Positions 23,701 to 35,700 of a stretch of DNA of 64,000 bases are shown in pieces (within the stretch, counting starts at the first letter, position 1; each line of letters starts with the position of its first letter). The position numbers and the translations under genes were made by a program. Source of the stretch: Platerodrilus igneus. Taxonomy: Eukaryota > Arthropoda > Insecta > Coleoptera > Lycidae. A model generated the notes under the pieces. It saw only the letters and a list, made by a program, of their open reading frames with translations, searched no databases and was not told the DNA's origin. The DNA lies in assembly GCA_036346225.1 (NCBI GenBank), contig JARFIW010000139.1, positions 4,650,001 through 4,714,000 of the forward strand, written 5' to 3'.

Positions 23701-26700
23701 GTCAGTAAGATAACAAGAAATTAAACCAAAATTATTACTAACGGTAATCGGTAAGATAACGATACTAAACTAAGGTTATTACTAAAGGTAATCAGTAAGA
23801 TAACGATATTAAAACTAAGGGTATTGTCAAAGATAATAAAGAAGACAAAGATATTGGCCTGGTTATTACCCAAGACAATGAATAACAACAAAAGAGTGGC
23901 TCCAGTAGAGCCGTTTAAATGGGATTGACCCGTGCCCTCTAAAAAGAGAAACCTGTGAAGCAGGTCCGTTCACAAGAACAGCACGGGGGACCGGCAAAGA
24001 CATTTGGGTGCATCCCTGCACCCGGCGGTAATTGATATCGGTGATCCTATCACCCGATATCCACACGGTATACAAGATATATATACTCATTCACTCACAC
24101 ATTCACACACTCATACATACCTTCACTGCCAGAGCCCATGCACTGACAGCGGCACCGCATGACCCCACGAAAGATTCGCAGAGACATGGTCCAGGTGTCT
24201 GTGGAAACCTCCCGCGCAACCACACGGTGACTAACAGAAATGAAAAAGCAGTAGAAATAGGAAAGGTAAAAAGAAGGAGGTTGGTTTTTTGGAGTGCATA
24301 GGAGACACTTCCAGGTAGAAGAAAGTAGAGGAAGGGCTCGCATTGAGCAAAAGTAACAGAGGGAAAGGTGGATAGCAAAGCGCTACTCAACCAGCCAATG
24401 TGACTAGTAGCTCGGAATGAGGGAACATCATTCTTATGTGGCAGACGGGTGTTCCGGGACAAGAACAGGTCCACCGAAGGAAGGATAAGGCATAGCGGAG
24501 ATAGCGGGATAAGAAAAAAGTATAGTTTTTGGACAAGCGTCCGAGAGAAGGTAGAGAGTTGTCCCTGTTAAACACAGCGCAGTCTGAAGGACCACCTGCG
24601 ATATTAATCCGACAAGATAAGGTATACACATTTTTAAAATTCACTAGACTCCTAAGAGAGCTAGTACGATCATTTTCCTAACGAGTACATTGACTACGAT
24701 AAGAAAATCAGACAAAAGTTGACACAACAACTTACAAGTATCATTACAGATACAAACACACAAAAACAGACTGTTTTAAGGTAGGTTCTCAAAACGGTAG
24801 CACCCTAACCACACAAAAATGCCCAATTATAAGCAGTTAAATACAGGTACACTGTCCCAATATGCTAAAACAACCGAGAATTTAATAAGATAACATTAAG
24901 AAGCAATAACATCTCACCACAAAGTTCAATAAAAAACAACGAAAAAAATGTTTATAAGTTATGTTGATTTAGTAGTAAAAGAAAGAAATAATGATGTAGT
25001 ATAATGTGGGCGACTGCAATAATTCAGAAGAAAAACACATGGAATAGGTAGTCCTAGTCTTTGCAACTGCGAATATGAACTATTTCTTACAATGGCATAG
25101 GTCATGACTCCTATGTTGGCCCAAAGAAAAAAAATCATCCACTCAACATCAGCTAAAACCAATCATAAAAATTCAATGAGTTATTTCAACCAAAGTTACG
25201 ACAATTACCACACAATTAAACCATATAAGAGAAATACTAAAAACCAAATAATATGTAGTAGGAAAAGTTCAAGGGTTAATCAAATGAAACGACAGAGTTA
25301 TATTGGGAGGTGTAGAGAATGAAGTGATATATATCTAACGGTATGGTGAAGGAAAAGTCAACCAAAAGAAAAAGATATCTAAATTAAGGTAGGTAAAGTT
25401 AAACGTGTAAGAGGTTATATACTATATAAGAGAAGGAATAAGTAATTGAGGTTACTAATTGATGGTGAAAACAAAAAAAAAATTAGGTAAATGGTGAGGA
25501 TTTAATCATATTAAGAGACCAGGTATCCAGAATTAAATTTGTAATGTTAAGAGAAACAACATCACGAGACAAGGCATCAGGTACGATATTTAATTTGCCA
25601 GGCCTATGCCTAAAGTCAAAAGTGAATTGATAGATACGCAAGTTCCATCTTGCCAAACGACCTGCGGGTTATTTTAAGTTATTAAGCCAAGTGAAAGCTA
25701 GGAACATTAGGTACATTGCCAAAGCAATAAACGTGACAAGCTCTTAGATATACGTAAAGTTAAACGATTTTAAAGACAATTTTAAGGCATTTAAAGAGAT
25801 TTAAATCGATATGTAAAAAGATAATAGCAATAGACATTCTATAAAGCATATTTTTACTGGGATGGGAAGTTCTCATTTGAGTTCCTTCCAACCCAATAAG
25901 GGAAAATTTCAACATCATTATTAAAAAATGATTTACAAATTAAAGCGACAACTTACCAACCGAATCCTCGTCTAGAGTTACAATGCTATACGACTGGGAA
26001 TGGGCCTCATTCTAGACTTACAGAGCTACACGACCAAATCCGACTGTAAACCTCGCTCAATAGATGTTAAGGTAGGTTGAAATTTCAATAACTAAAAAAA
26101 TATGCAGTCAGACAAAATCAAACTCGCAACATAAAAGAAAAATTCCACGATACATATATAAAAGGTATACCAAATTTTTGGAATGTCCTTTCAATATTGC
26201 AAAAGTTATCCAGAAGTATCGTAAATGAGTTTAAATAATAACGTTAACGGAAATTTCTTTACTTTAATATTCAAAGGAACAGATATAAAGAGATGCATTT
26301 TATTACAACATTTTGAAAAGTAAAAATATGGTCTAGGTAATTTCGTTACAATATATAAGGCAAGAACCTTTATAAAACGCATTTATAGGTTATACTGGTT
26401 AACCATACAAGGGAAAAACTTTTTTAAAACTATATCCAACCAACATAATATCTAGGAGAACAAAATATATTAGGGTTAGGTCAAAATAACGCTTTAAAAG
26501 ACAGTAAAACTTAGGTAAACAAGAGTTCTATATTTAGGAAAACAATTTTGTTATTAAGTAGGTAATCACTGAGGCATTTTTAAAATGAAACATACAAGAG
26601 AGTGCATTTAAGTTTCAAAAAACGGGCTTTCAAAGTTACGAAAACAAGCAAAAGTTATATTTTAATAGATAATTTTGTAATAACTGTATCTAAAGGTATC

Positions 26701-29700
26701 TCATTGAAATAAATGCTTATTTTATATACTTACTCGCATAGTAAAGAAAATAATAGGGTTAGCTAATTTCCTAAAGGTCATATTTGAATCCGAAAATAAA
26801 CCACTCACTCACAACAACACAATTGAAGTTAACAAACAGATGGCACATTCTAAATTTAGAAAAGCATTATATTAAAACACATTGTAAAAAGAACAGTTAT
26901 ATTTTCAAAATGGCGGTATTCACTTGTCAGTTGCCATAGCAACTTGATTTTGACATTTAGGAATGTGGCGTGTTCCAAAATGCGGGTATAAAACTCAAGG
27001 TTATAGATACTCGGTAATTGGCTTTAAGTGAAAAAACTATTTTTTTAAATAACATTGAAAATACATTAAAAGTTTATAAAAAACAAAGGAAAATTCCCCG
27101 GTTCGTAACCTCCACAATTAAAGGCGCCATTCTTATTACACTATTCCTGGTGAAAGTTTATAAAAGTCGGTAATACAATTACCAAAGTTCATAAGATACA
27201 TCGCGCAAGCGCAATGGATAAAAAGCAATGCTACGCCCTGGCGGCCGGAAGCGCAAACCTCTTTTACAGGTTTCGCGTAGCCAACCACCATGACGTCACC
27301 GATAATTTATATTGCGCCATAATTAGCAATATAAAAATTAAATAAACAATTAACAAGAGTTCATATTCGTGAACAATTTGAACACGGTATTACTCACATA
27401 AGATATCCGGCTTTCCCCAGGTACGCCTATCATCCTTCCGGGTCGAAGATGAAGATATTGGTCCGGGCTCCGGTGGTGTTGTTGAGCATGGACATCCGGT
27501 CGTGGGATGCTCCAGGTCATATCCGTCCTAAATGTAGTGGAACGACAGGAATAGGTTAATTAAGGAAAGACAAACAAAGATAAGCAAGACAAGGGAATCT
27601 ACATAGTAAGATAAGATATAATACCCGGCACGACTATTTCACTTGAAGATCATAAGAGAACAGCCACGATTTTTAGCGTCACGGAAACACTTCTCCCCAC
27701 CCTTGTCTAGTATTCCTATACCCCTCTAGGGATAAGCACACTGCGCAAGCTCACTACTGTGACGTATCGGAAGCGCCTCCTAGTCTATTTAAAAATTCCC
27801 GCGTCTCGCGTATTTGAAAATATGGCGGGAAACTTCCGTACACCAAAAACTAACCTAAAACAATGTTTAAGTGGCAATGGCACGTAACAGATGATGCAAT
27901 CACTGCCTAAGTCAACTTACATGCACATTCTAGGTAAAATTCAAATTACTTACGTGATGTGTATCTCTCGGAACATCATCTCAAGGTCCAGCACGTGGCT
28001 AGGATTGTGATTACGTCGTGTTGAACATTAAATTATTATCCGTCACTGAACTTCGATTGCGTCTCGTAGGGGCTTGAAAGGAAAGGGATAGCGGAACGAT
28101 AAAGGGAGGTAAAGGGAAACTACATACCTGTTTTTCTTTAAAAACTACACCGCACTTAGATATTTGTTGCTTAGTCCATGTCTCGCTGCTTAATCCCGCT
28201 TTCTCCACTTGCGCACTTCCGCATCTCTTTTGCGCAGACTCGACCGTTACCGACGCCGGAAGTTAGCATATCATCTCAAAAATACGCGGCAATTAACCTA
28301 CAAGGTATCTCTAAATCTAAAACATGATACATGACCATTTTTGCATGTAACAACTGATTGGAAACCTAGCAGGCTAAGCTCTAGTAATAATGTAGCTTGA
28401 AATTGCATCTGAGTAAATTTCTGATCCTTACCCAATTTTGTTCTATTTTCTTCCATTTATTTCTGTAGGAACCCACTCACACACCACTGCAGTTGGCCGA
28501 GGCCTCTTTAATTTGTTACAGGATTGCCGTTCCTTTTGGGTAATTCCAAATTTAATAATTTAACGCTTCAAACACTCACAACAGGATGTTGGATTCTGAC
28601 TCCTATGAACTTGATAGTGCTGTAGCATTAAAGTTTTGCCTCGATGCCTTGTTCCAAACTGCTGTTAACCGCTTGGGTTTAAATAGTGTAATCACATTGC
28701 CTTGAGCAGCAACAAAAAAACAAATATATGATGCTTTTTTAAAGTTTATCGAAAAGTCAATATGGCTATAAGTTCAGGTTTAATTCGCTTTCTATACTAC
28801 TTACAGTATTAGTGTTTATTTGAACTTAATTAAAGTCAACTTAGGTGACTTGTCGACAATTACTGCCAACAGTACCAACCTTAATAGTATTTCTATTTCT
28901 TGGAGCAGTTCCTCGAAGAAAGAGTATTTAGGTGAGTACCTGTAGCTTTAGGTTTGTAGTTGTTTGGATCTAGATTTCTTATGGTTCAAATAAATTCTTC
29001 ATGCTATCGAAGGTCGTATAATTTTAAAAAAATATTGTAACCAGCACCGCATCTCCAGTATCTATTTTTACTTATCTCAAATGAGTTTATAAGAAAAGTT
29101 AAAATATTATTTTCAGGGATTCGGAGTTATTTTTGTAAATATAAGGTGTTTGGAAAGTCTTAAAAATTTATTCAATAAAATCCAAAAATCTCGTGTATAA
29201 CTCATATAATAAATACTTAAAAATATAAAAATTACAGGCGAGCGCATTCGGCGTTAGCCATCCTCGGTGCCATGTCAAGTTATATTAAAAACTTATATTT
29301 CATCAATAAATAGAGCTCATCTAAATTATTAAATTAATATCACATAATAACAGTCTTTTATTATGTGATATTAGTTTAATAATTTAAATGAGCTCTATTT
29401 ATTGATAGAATATAAGTTTTTAATATAACTTGTATAATATATGAGCAAATTAGCCATGCACCAAATTCCCCTATAATTTCCTTTCTTTAATTAATAATTT
29501 CATAACTTCTCTATTGGGTCTTTAAATCTGCGCCTCGACCAATGAAACTCTTATCTCAGGTTAATTTTGTGAATAAATCTATATCTGCATACAGCGTGGG
29601 TTCTGAACTGGATACAGATGTACGTGACACTGCCAGTCAAATGACCTCTAGTTAATTCTACATAAGCAATTTCTAAATGTGACAGTGTAAACAATTATTT

Positions 29701-32700
29701 GAAAAATACGCACAGTAAAACAGTTTATATTAGTTAATAAATTAAGATTTCAATCGAGTATATCGGGTTAAGTGTTTAAAATTTTACTGTAAACAAGTGC
29801 AAGTGTGTTTTGTGTGCTCCTGCTTTAATATTGAATTTATGTGGTTAATTTAGATTTTATAATTTTCAAATTGATACGCATTGTGTAATTAGAAGTGCTG
29901 AGTTGTTTGATACTATTTTCAATACAATCAATCAAGGGGCTGATTTGTTATCTTACTACTACTATGGAAAATTGGTATAATGTGTATTAGTTTAATTTAA
30001 ACTATTTATCAGCTCAATGCTTACATCTGTTAACTTGGACATATGCTTTCACTATTGATTAATTTGATGTGTTTATTTATTGATATACCCAGCCAGGTAA
30101 TAAGGATTTATTTTATCTGTCTACTACATACTAATAATTTCCATTAATACATCTTGTTTAAAATTTCTATTCTTAAGTTTGTTTTTTTGGGCTCTTCTTA
30201 ATTATATAATACACTTGCTCCTATTTTCAATAAGTTAATAATTATCCGTTCTTTCACTTGTATATTAATTACTCTAAAACATCAATGTAATACACTCCTT
30301 TGTTCTCTTATGTTTTGATGTCCGTGGTCCAGTGTTCTTGTGTTGAATTAGTCACTACAAAGGACCCTGTAGTGTGAAGATTAGTTTCATCCTTTACCTA
30401 GTTTCATCCTTTACCTGTATTCATTCTTTATTCTCTATTATTATACTGATTCTTATGGCAGGTAGTTTCTTCGTGCTGCCCAAAAAGCCTTGCAACAACT
30501 ATGTTTGCATAAACTGCCATTGTATCTTCCATAAAAGCTGCTTAGAAGTCAAGAAAGGTAAAACTCTTATAAGACTTGACCAATATAGAGTCAAATGCTG
30601 TGATGAGAAAGGCATAATCACCTCAAATAATGAAACTATAAATTTAAATGATTTAGTTACTTCCTACAAATAGAAAATGTGAACCTAAAACTGAGTGCAA
30701 TTATGTTATAAAGCAAAATCAGTGTCTCACTTCACAACTGGATATTTGCCGTATGGAAGGTGTCAATATGGAGCAAGCGCTCATCAGAGAGCAAACGGAA
30801 AGTAATCTAATACTAAAGGAATATACAACTAAAATAGAAAACCTCGAAAAGGAAGTTTCATTTTAAAAACTCAATTACAAAATATGCAAATTACTGACAT
30901 TCCAACCATAACAAATAATTCAACGGAATCGGTATTAACTCCAATTAGAAAGATCGACACACCAAACGCAACAATTAACAATATCATTGGGAACAATATT
31001 AATAATCAATCACCAGTGGATCTAGTCCTAGATAATGCAATTGTTCCTCTATCTAAAAACAATGTCAGATCTGTCTCAAGTAGAGCTAATCTATCTCATG
31101 ATGATGTAATCAGTAGTGATACTAGTTCTCAAAAATTCTAATTATCGGGGACAGTCATGTGCGTGGTCTAAATGTCTTATTTTCCAAATTAAATCCAAGT
31201 TACATAATTACATCATGTCTTAAACCTAATGCTTCAGCACGCCAAATAGTTGATGGATTGGAAAGCACTATAAGCAACCTATCGCATAGAGATATCATAT
31301 TTTTATTGGTGGAACAAATGATTTGGATAGACATACCCCGCTCAAATTATAAACTCTTTCAAATATGTTATGGACTTGTGTAAAATACAAATTTGATACT
31401 CATGGATATTCCTTACAGGTTTGACAATACTAAATACAACAAGAAAATTGAGAGTGTCAACAGGTATATAAATATATTAAACAAAAATAATTTTAATTTT
31501 ACTGTCTTTAATGTTAACCAATACTTAAATTATTCTGACTATACAAAATTTGGTATTCACTTAAATAGGAATGGTAAAATTAAACTAGTTACATTGTTTG
31601 TTAAAATGTTCTTTCATTGTTTTCTAATCATTGTAAAATATCTGTAAAGGTTACACCCAGAATGCATAATCATTTTTAAGGTATGTTGACAATGAAGTTT
31701 TACTTCTGCTACAGGTTTAAATGCTAATCTAGTATATGTTAGTATTAATAAGCAATTAAAAACTGGCAGCCAAACCATATATATGACTTGGCTGGGTCTA
31801 ACCTATCTATCTATTATCAAAATATACAATGTATTAGAAACAAAATAGGAATTGGAATCTTTTTAGCTGATAAGAAATTTCATGTTCTCAGCTTTGTGGA
31901 ACACTGGCTTTGTGATATTGAAATATCGACATTCTACCTTGAGGATATTTCATAGCTTCCAATTTCTCAAGAACTACAAAATACATGGTGGCTCTTTTAT
32001 CCTATTACAAAATATTCTCAAAGATCATTATTGTGTACTGAATAAATTAACTACTTTATCCCTGGAAATTCACTGTGAAATTTCAGCAGTACTGATTAAA
32101 TCTTTAAACACTATCATAGTTAACATTTACCGGTCCCCGCTTGGGGACTTCAAAATATTCCTGGCCACCTTAAACAAAATTCTCAATCGAGTTGATTATT
32201 CTAAGTCTATTGTGATTTGTGGAGATTTTAATGTTCGGTTTAATTTGAATGATAAAACGCTAAATTATTAACTGACCTATGTCAATCTTTTCGACTAAAC
32301 TTAACTGTTACTTTCAAAACACGGCTCAATAACTGTCTCGATAATTTATTTACGAACTGTAGTTCCTATATGCTGAATACCCACAACAGTGTTTTATCTG
32401 ACCATTTGGGAATTCACTTCAAACCATTATAAGAAACAATACTTGCACACCACCTGCTAAACTGTTTCGTAATATATCTGAAAAAATAAGTTTATTTTCT
32501 ATAGGCAGTTAGAACAAGTAGAATGGAATGTCATTAGTGAAAATAATGTACCAGATTTCAATAAATTTCTCCACAATTAATAACATCTTTAAGAAATGTT
32601 TTCCATTACAAGTTATCAAAAATTCTAAAACTTGTCAGAATCCCTGGTTTACCAAAAACTTTATGATATGCGCAAGAAATTACAAGATTTGTATGATACC

Positions 32701-35700
32701 TGGATCCAGTGTCCTACTACTGAGAATAAATTATTAGTGAATAATTTTAGAACACAATATCGTCAGTCCATAAACATGTCAAAAATTAAATATAATTCTG
32801 AAAAATAAAAAGTCCAAAAATCCAGCTAAAGCCATATGGCAAATCATTAACCTAAAGAGACCAAACAACAAAATCAATACTGTCCCTAATTTGACTGTTG
32901 ATGATTTTAACAATTTCTTTACCTCTGTAGCAGAAAATATTATTGCACTGAATAATTTTAATGGTCATGATCCCATTCTTAATCTAACTAATAAAGGGCA
33001 TCAGACTTATAATACTTTCTCTTTCAAACCAGTGTCATATTTGGATGTTAGGAAAATAATCGATTCTCTTAAAACTAGTAAATGTAGCGATGCTTACGAG
33101 TTATCCTCTGAAATAATTAAATTCTGTAAAATATTTTAATCTCACCTATAACTAATTTAATAAACTCTTCCATTGAAAACCACATTTTCCCAGACTGTTT
33201 AAAATTGGCAAAGGTAATACCATTATTTAAAGCTGGTGACCCAAATTCATTGTCGAATTATCGTCCAATTTCATTACTGCCGTTATCTCTAAAATTTACG
33301 AAAAGTTCTCTGCAATCAAATCACAGTACACTTGAATTAAATAATATTTTCTGCATTGAACAATTTGGCTTTAGATTAAATAAATCTACAACTCTAGCTA
33401 TTTTAGAACTTGTAAATGAAGTAACAGCTAGTTTTGAAAGAGGAGATTTTTGTATGGCTACGTTTTTCGATTTAAGCAAGGCCTTTGATTGTGTTATTCA
33501 TGATATTCTTTTAAAAAAATTAGAATACTACAAATTTGATCATAATAGCTGTTCACTGATTAAATCCTATCTGAGCAATCGACAACAATTTGTAACTTTT
33601 AACAATAATAATTCTGAGATTAAAAATATAAATTATGGTGTACCACAAGGATCAATATTGGGACCCGTTTTGTTTTTGATATATATTAATGATTTACCAT
33701 CATCTGTAACATTAACTAACTCAATTTTATTTGCTGACGACACCACTTTAGTCAATTGCTCTAATTCACTTAATGACCTTTTCAATAAACTAGTTATCAC
33801 CCATTTCTCGGCTACCTCTTGGTTCACTTCTAATAAATTAAGTATTAATGAAAACAAATGCCAACAAATGTTATTTGCTTTAAAAAACCATTCTTATATA
33901 AACCCTAAATTTGTTAAATTTCTAGGTGTATATGTTGATAGTTCCTTGAAATGGGATCAACATATAAATGCTATTGCTTCTAAACTAAATAGCGCAATTT
34001 TTTGTATTCGTAATTTAAAACACTATGCCTCCACGAATATCGTTTTGATTGCATATTATTCGCTTTTTCAAAGCCACCTTCTATATGCTATTTTAGTCTG
34101 GGGGCACTCCTCTTATACAAAAAGACTATTTGGACTACAACGCAAAGTAGTTAGAATTATGGCCGGACTTAGCTATAGAGCCGATTGTAGGTCGTATTTT
34201 CTCCAGTTTGGGATTCTTACATTTCCATGTTTATACATCTTAGAATGCCTGCTATTTATGCACAAATCGTATAATTCCCAACCTGTGGCCTTTCTTACAT
34301 CTCACCATCATGATACAAGAAACAATAATCTTTTTCGTGTTCCATTTTCTAGATTACAAGTCTCAAGACATTCTTTAATTATTATTCATACCAGTTCTTT
34401 AATTGTCTACCACATGTCACTAAATCATTGTCAAGGAATGAGTTCAAAACAAAATCAAAACCTTTTGCTACATCAAAAGTACTACTCATTTGAAGAATAC
34501 ATGAATTGTGATTTTAATGTTCACTAACATAAATTAAATTATAACCATGTTATTTTGTGTCTGCAAAGCTTTGAAACATGTCATTTCTTGTTTATAGTTT
34601 ATATTTGTATTAACACATGACACATATTTGTATTGTAATATTGACCTATGCAAAAAATTGTTTTTATTTTAAAGCATGAATAAATTATCTATCTATCTAA
34701 ATATGACACTGATAAACTAATACCTGAATTCCAATGAAACGTCTTGCTGCTGAACAATGAAGCTCCACTGCTTACAGCTACGACTCGAAACAGGTGCGGG
34801 TTCTTAATACCTGAAGATAAGTACGTTTTAAAATTTTGAATTACAGAATTTACGCTTTTTATTTTAGGGTTTAGGGTACGCCAAAAAAATCTTTAGATAC
34901 ACTTATACTTATCACCGTTGGTCTTATCAGGAATCTTAGCTCCGTGAAATCAACACCGTGCTCGACACCGAAGGTTCAGCAATCCCAGCGTTTCTGATAG
35001 CACCACTTCGAAACTCGTCTGTCTTCACAAAAACTCCCAGAAATAAAATGGTCAATAGTAAGACAATGACAAGGACTCTTGCATTTATCACTTTTTAATA
35101 TCAACAGTTCCTTTATACTTTGAATATCACAGATACATTTTTAACATACGTTGAATTTTATGTTGGATTTACAATAATAATAAAAGGTATACAATTCGTA
35201 AAATGTTACAAAAAAGATTATACTTTTAGTTCTATATTTTGTAAAGCTCTCTTTTTCACAGTCTTTGTTTTTTCAAATTCAGTTTGCTTCTTATTTATCT
35301 TATATCCTTGGAGATCCTTCTCAAAACATTAAACCAGCCTACTTTTACAATTCTCCCCCAACTAACATCTTTTTATTATCAGATCTTATTGCTCTTGTCA
35401 AAATCTAATTTGGAGTAAACTAATACACAAATGTCATTGGCCAAAAATTTATAAATTTTGATTGATGTTTTAATATTTTAATCCTAACAACAAGTGCTAA
35501 ATAATTTCTTTTTAGATGAGTTGGATGTCTACAAAGTTGCAAGAAGTGAATTTCAATGATATAATGGACTTACAACTATATACTGAAAAGTAAATAAAAT
35601 TTCTACATCTTATAACTACTTAAATCTAATAAAAACGTACTAAGTGACTTCAGATTTTAGCTTTACATACATATGCACATGGCAGTGAAGTTTCCTTTTA

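Larger units (their letters stand above)
22024..27889 (-). mobile_element. LTR element B (Gypsy-type), inserted in an LTR of element A
   Basis: LTRs 22024-22781 (758 bp) and 27131-27889 (759 bp) differ at only about 12 positions. They are flanked by GATG duplications (22020-22023 and 27890-27893). Removing B rejoins the target LTR exactly. On the - strand ATGGCGCC (27123-27130) follows the 5' LTR as primer-binding site. The 4.35-kb interior keeps only a recognisable RNase H end (25510-25705), a 46-bp tandem array (23460-23860) and unrecognised DNA. No gag, protease, RT or integrase was identified, so it is non-autonomous. Confidence 0.85.
21297..28352 (-). mobile_element. LTR element A: two LTRs with a 65-bp remnant interior, split by element B
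   Basis: Flanked by the 4-bp duplication ACTG (21293-21296 and 28353-28356). The left LTR is 21297-21856 (560 bp). The second LTR is 21922-22023 plus 27890-28352 (565 bases, or 561 without the extra GATG copy), interrupted by element B. Both start TGTTACAT and end TGTAACA. Between them only 21857-21921 remains. Read on the - strand the interior begins ATGGCGCCCAACGTG right after the LTR, a standard Gypsy-type primer-binding site, so the element is in - orientation. All coding sequence is gone. LTR divergence is roughly one base in ten by eye, making it old. Confidence 0.85.
30374..34700 (+). mobile_element. CR1-like LINE, nearly complete, frame-broken
   Basis: The order is ORF1 zinc finger (about 30440-30620), coiled coil (about 30700-30880), SGNH esterase (31137-31645), endonuclease (about 31790-32430) and reverse transcriptase with C-terminal domain (about 32880-34525). 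A 3' end GAATAAATTATCTATCTATC follows. An ORF1 carrying both a PHD-like finger and an esterase is characteristic of the CR1 group. The 1-877 copy is the same family. Stops and frameshifts are spread over ORF1 and the endonuclease, while RT is open for 440 codons. Confidence 0.88.

Noticed and set aside
23460..23860. Regular repeats that might be mistaken for a CRISPR array
   Set aside because: Eukaryotic context, degenerate units without distinct spacers, and location inside an LTR element.
24103..24644. Overlapping - strand open frames, up to 123 codons, with hydrophobic stretches
   Set aside because: No known domain, no start context and overlapping frames on both strands. Kept only as an unexplained segment of element B and not called an envelope-like gene.
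21297..28352. Segmental duplication or scrambled repeat blocks
   Set aside because: Target duplications ACTG and GATG, LTR ends and primer-binding sites explain the blocks fully as nested LTR elements.
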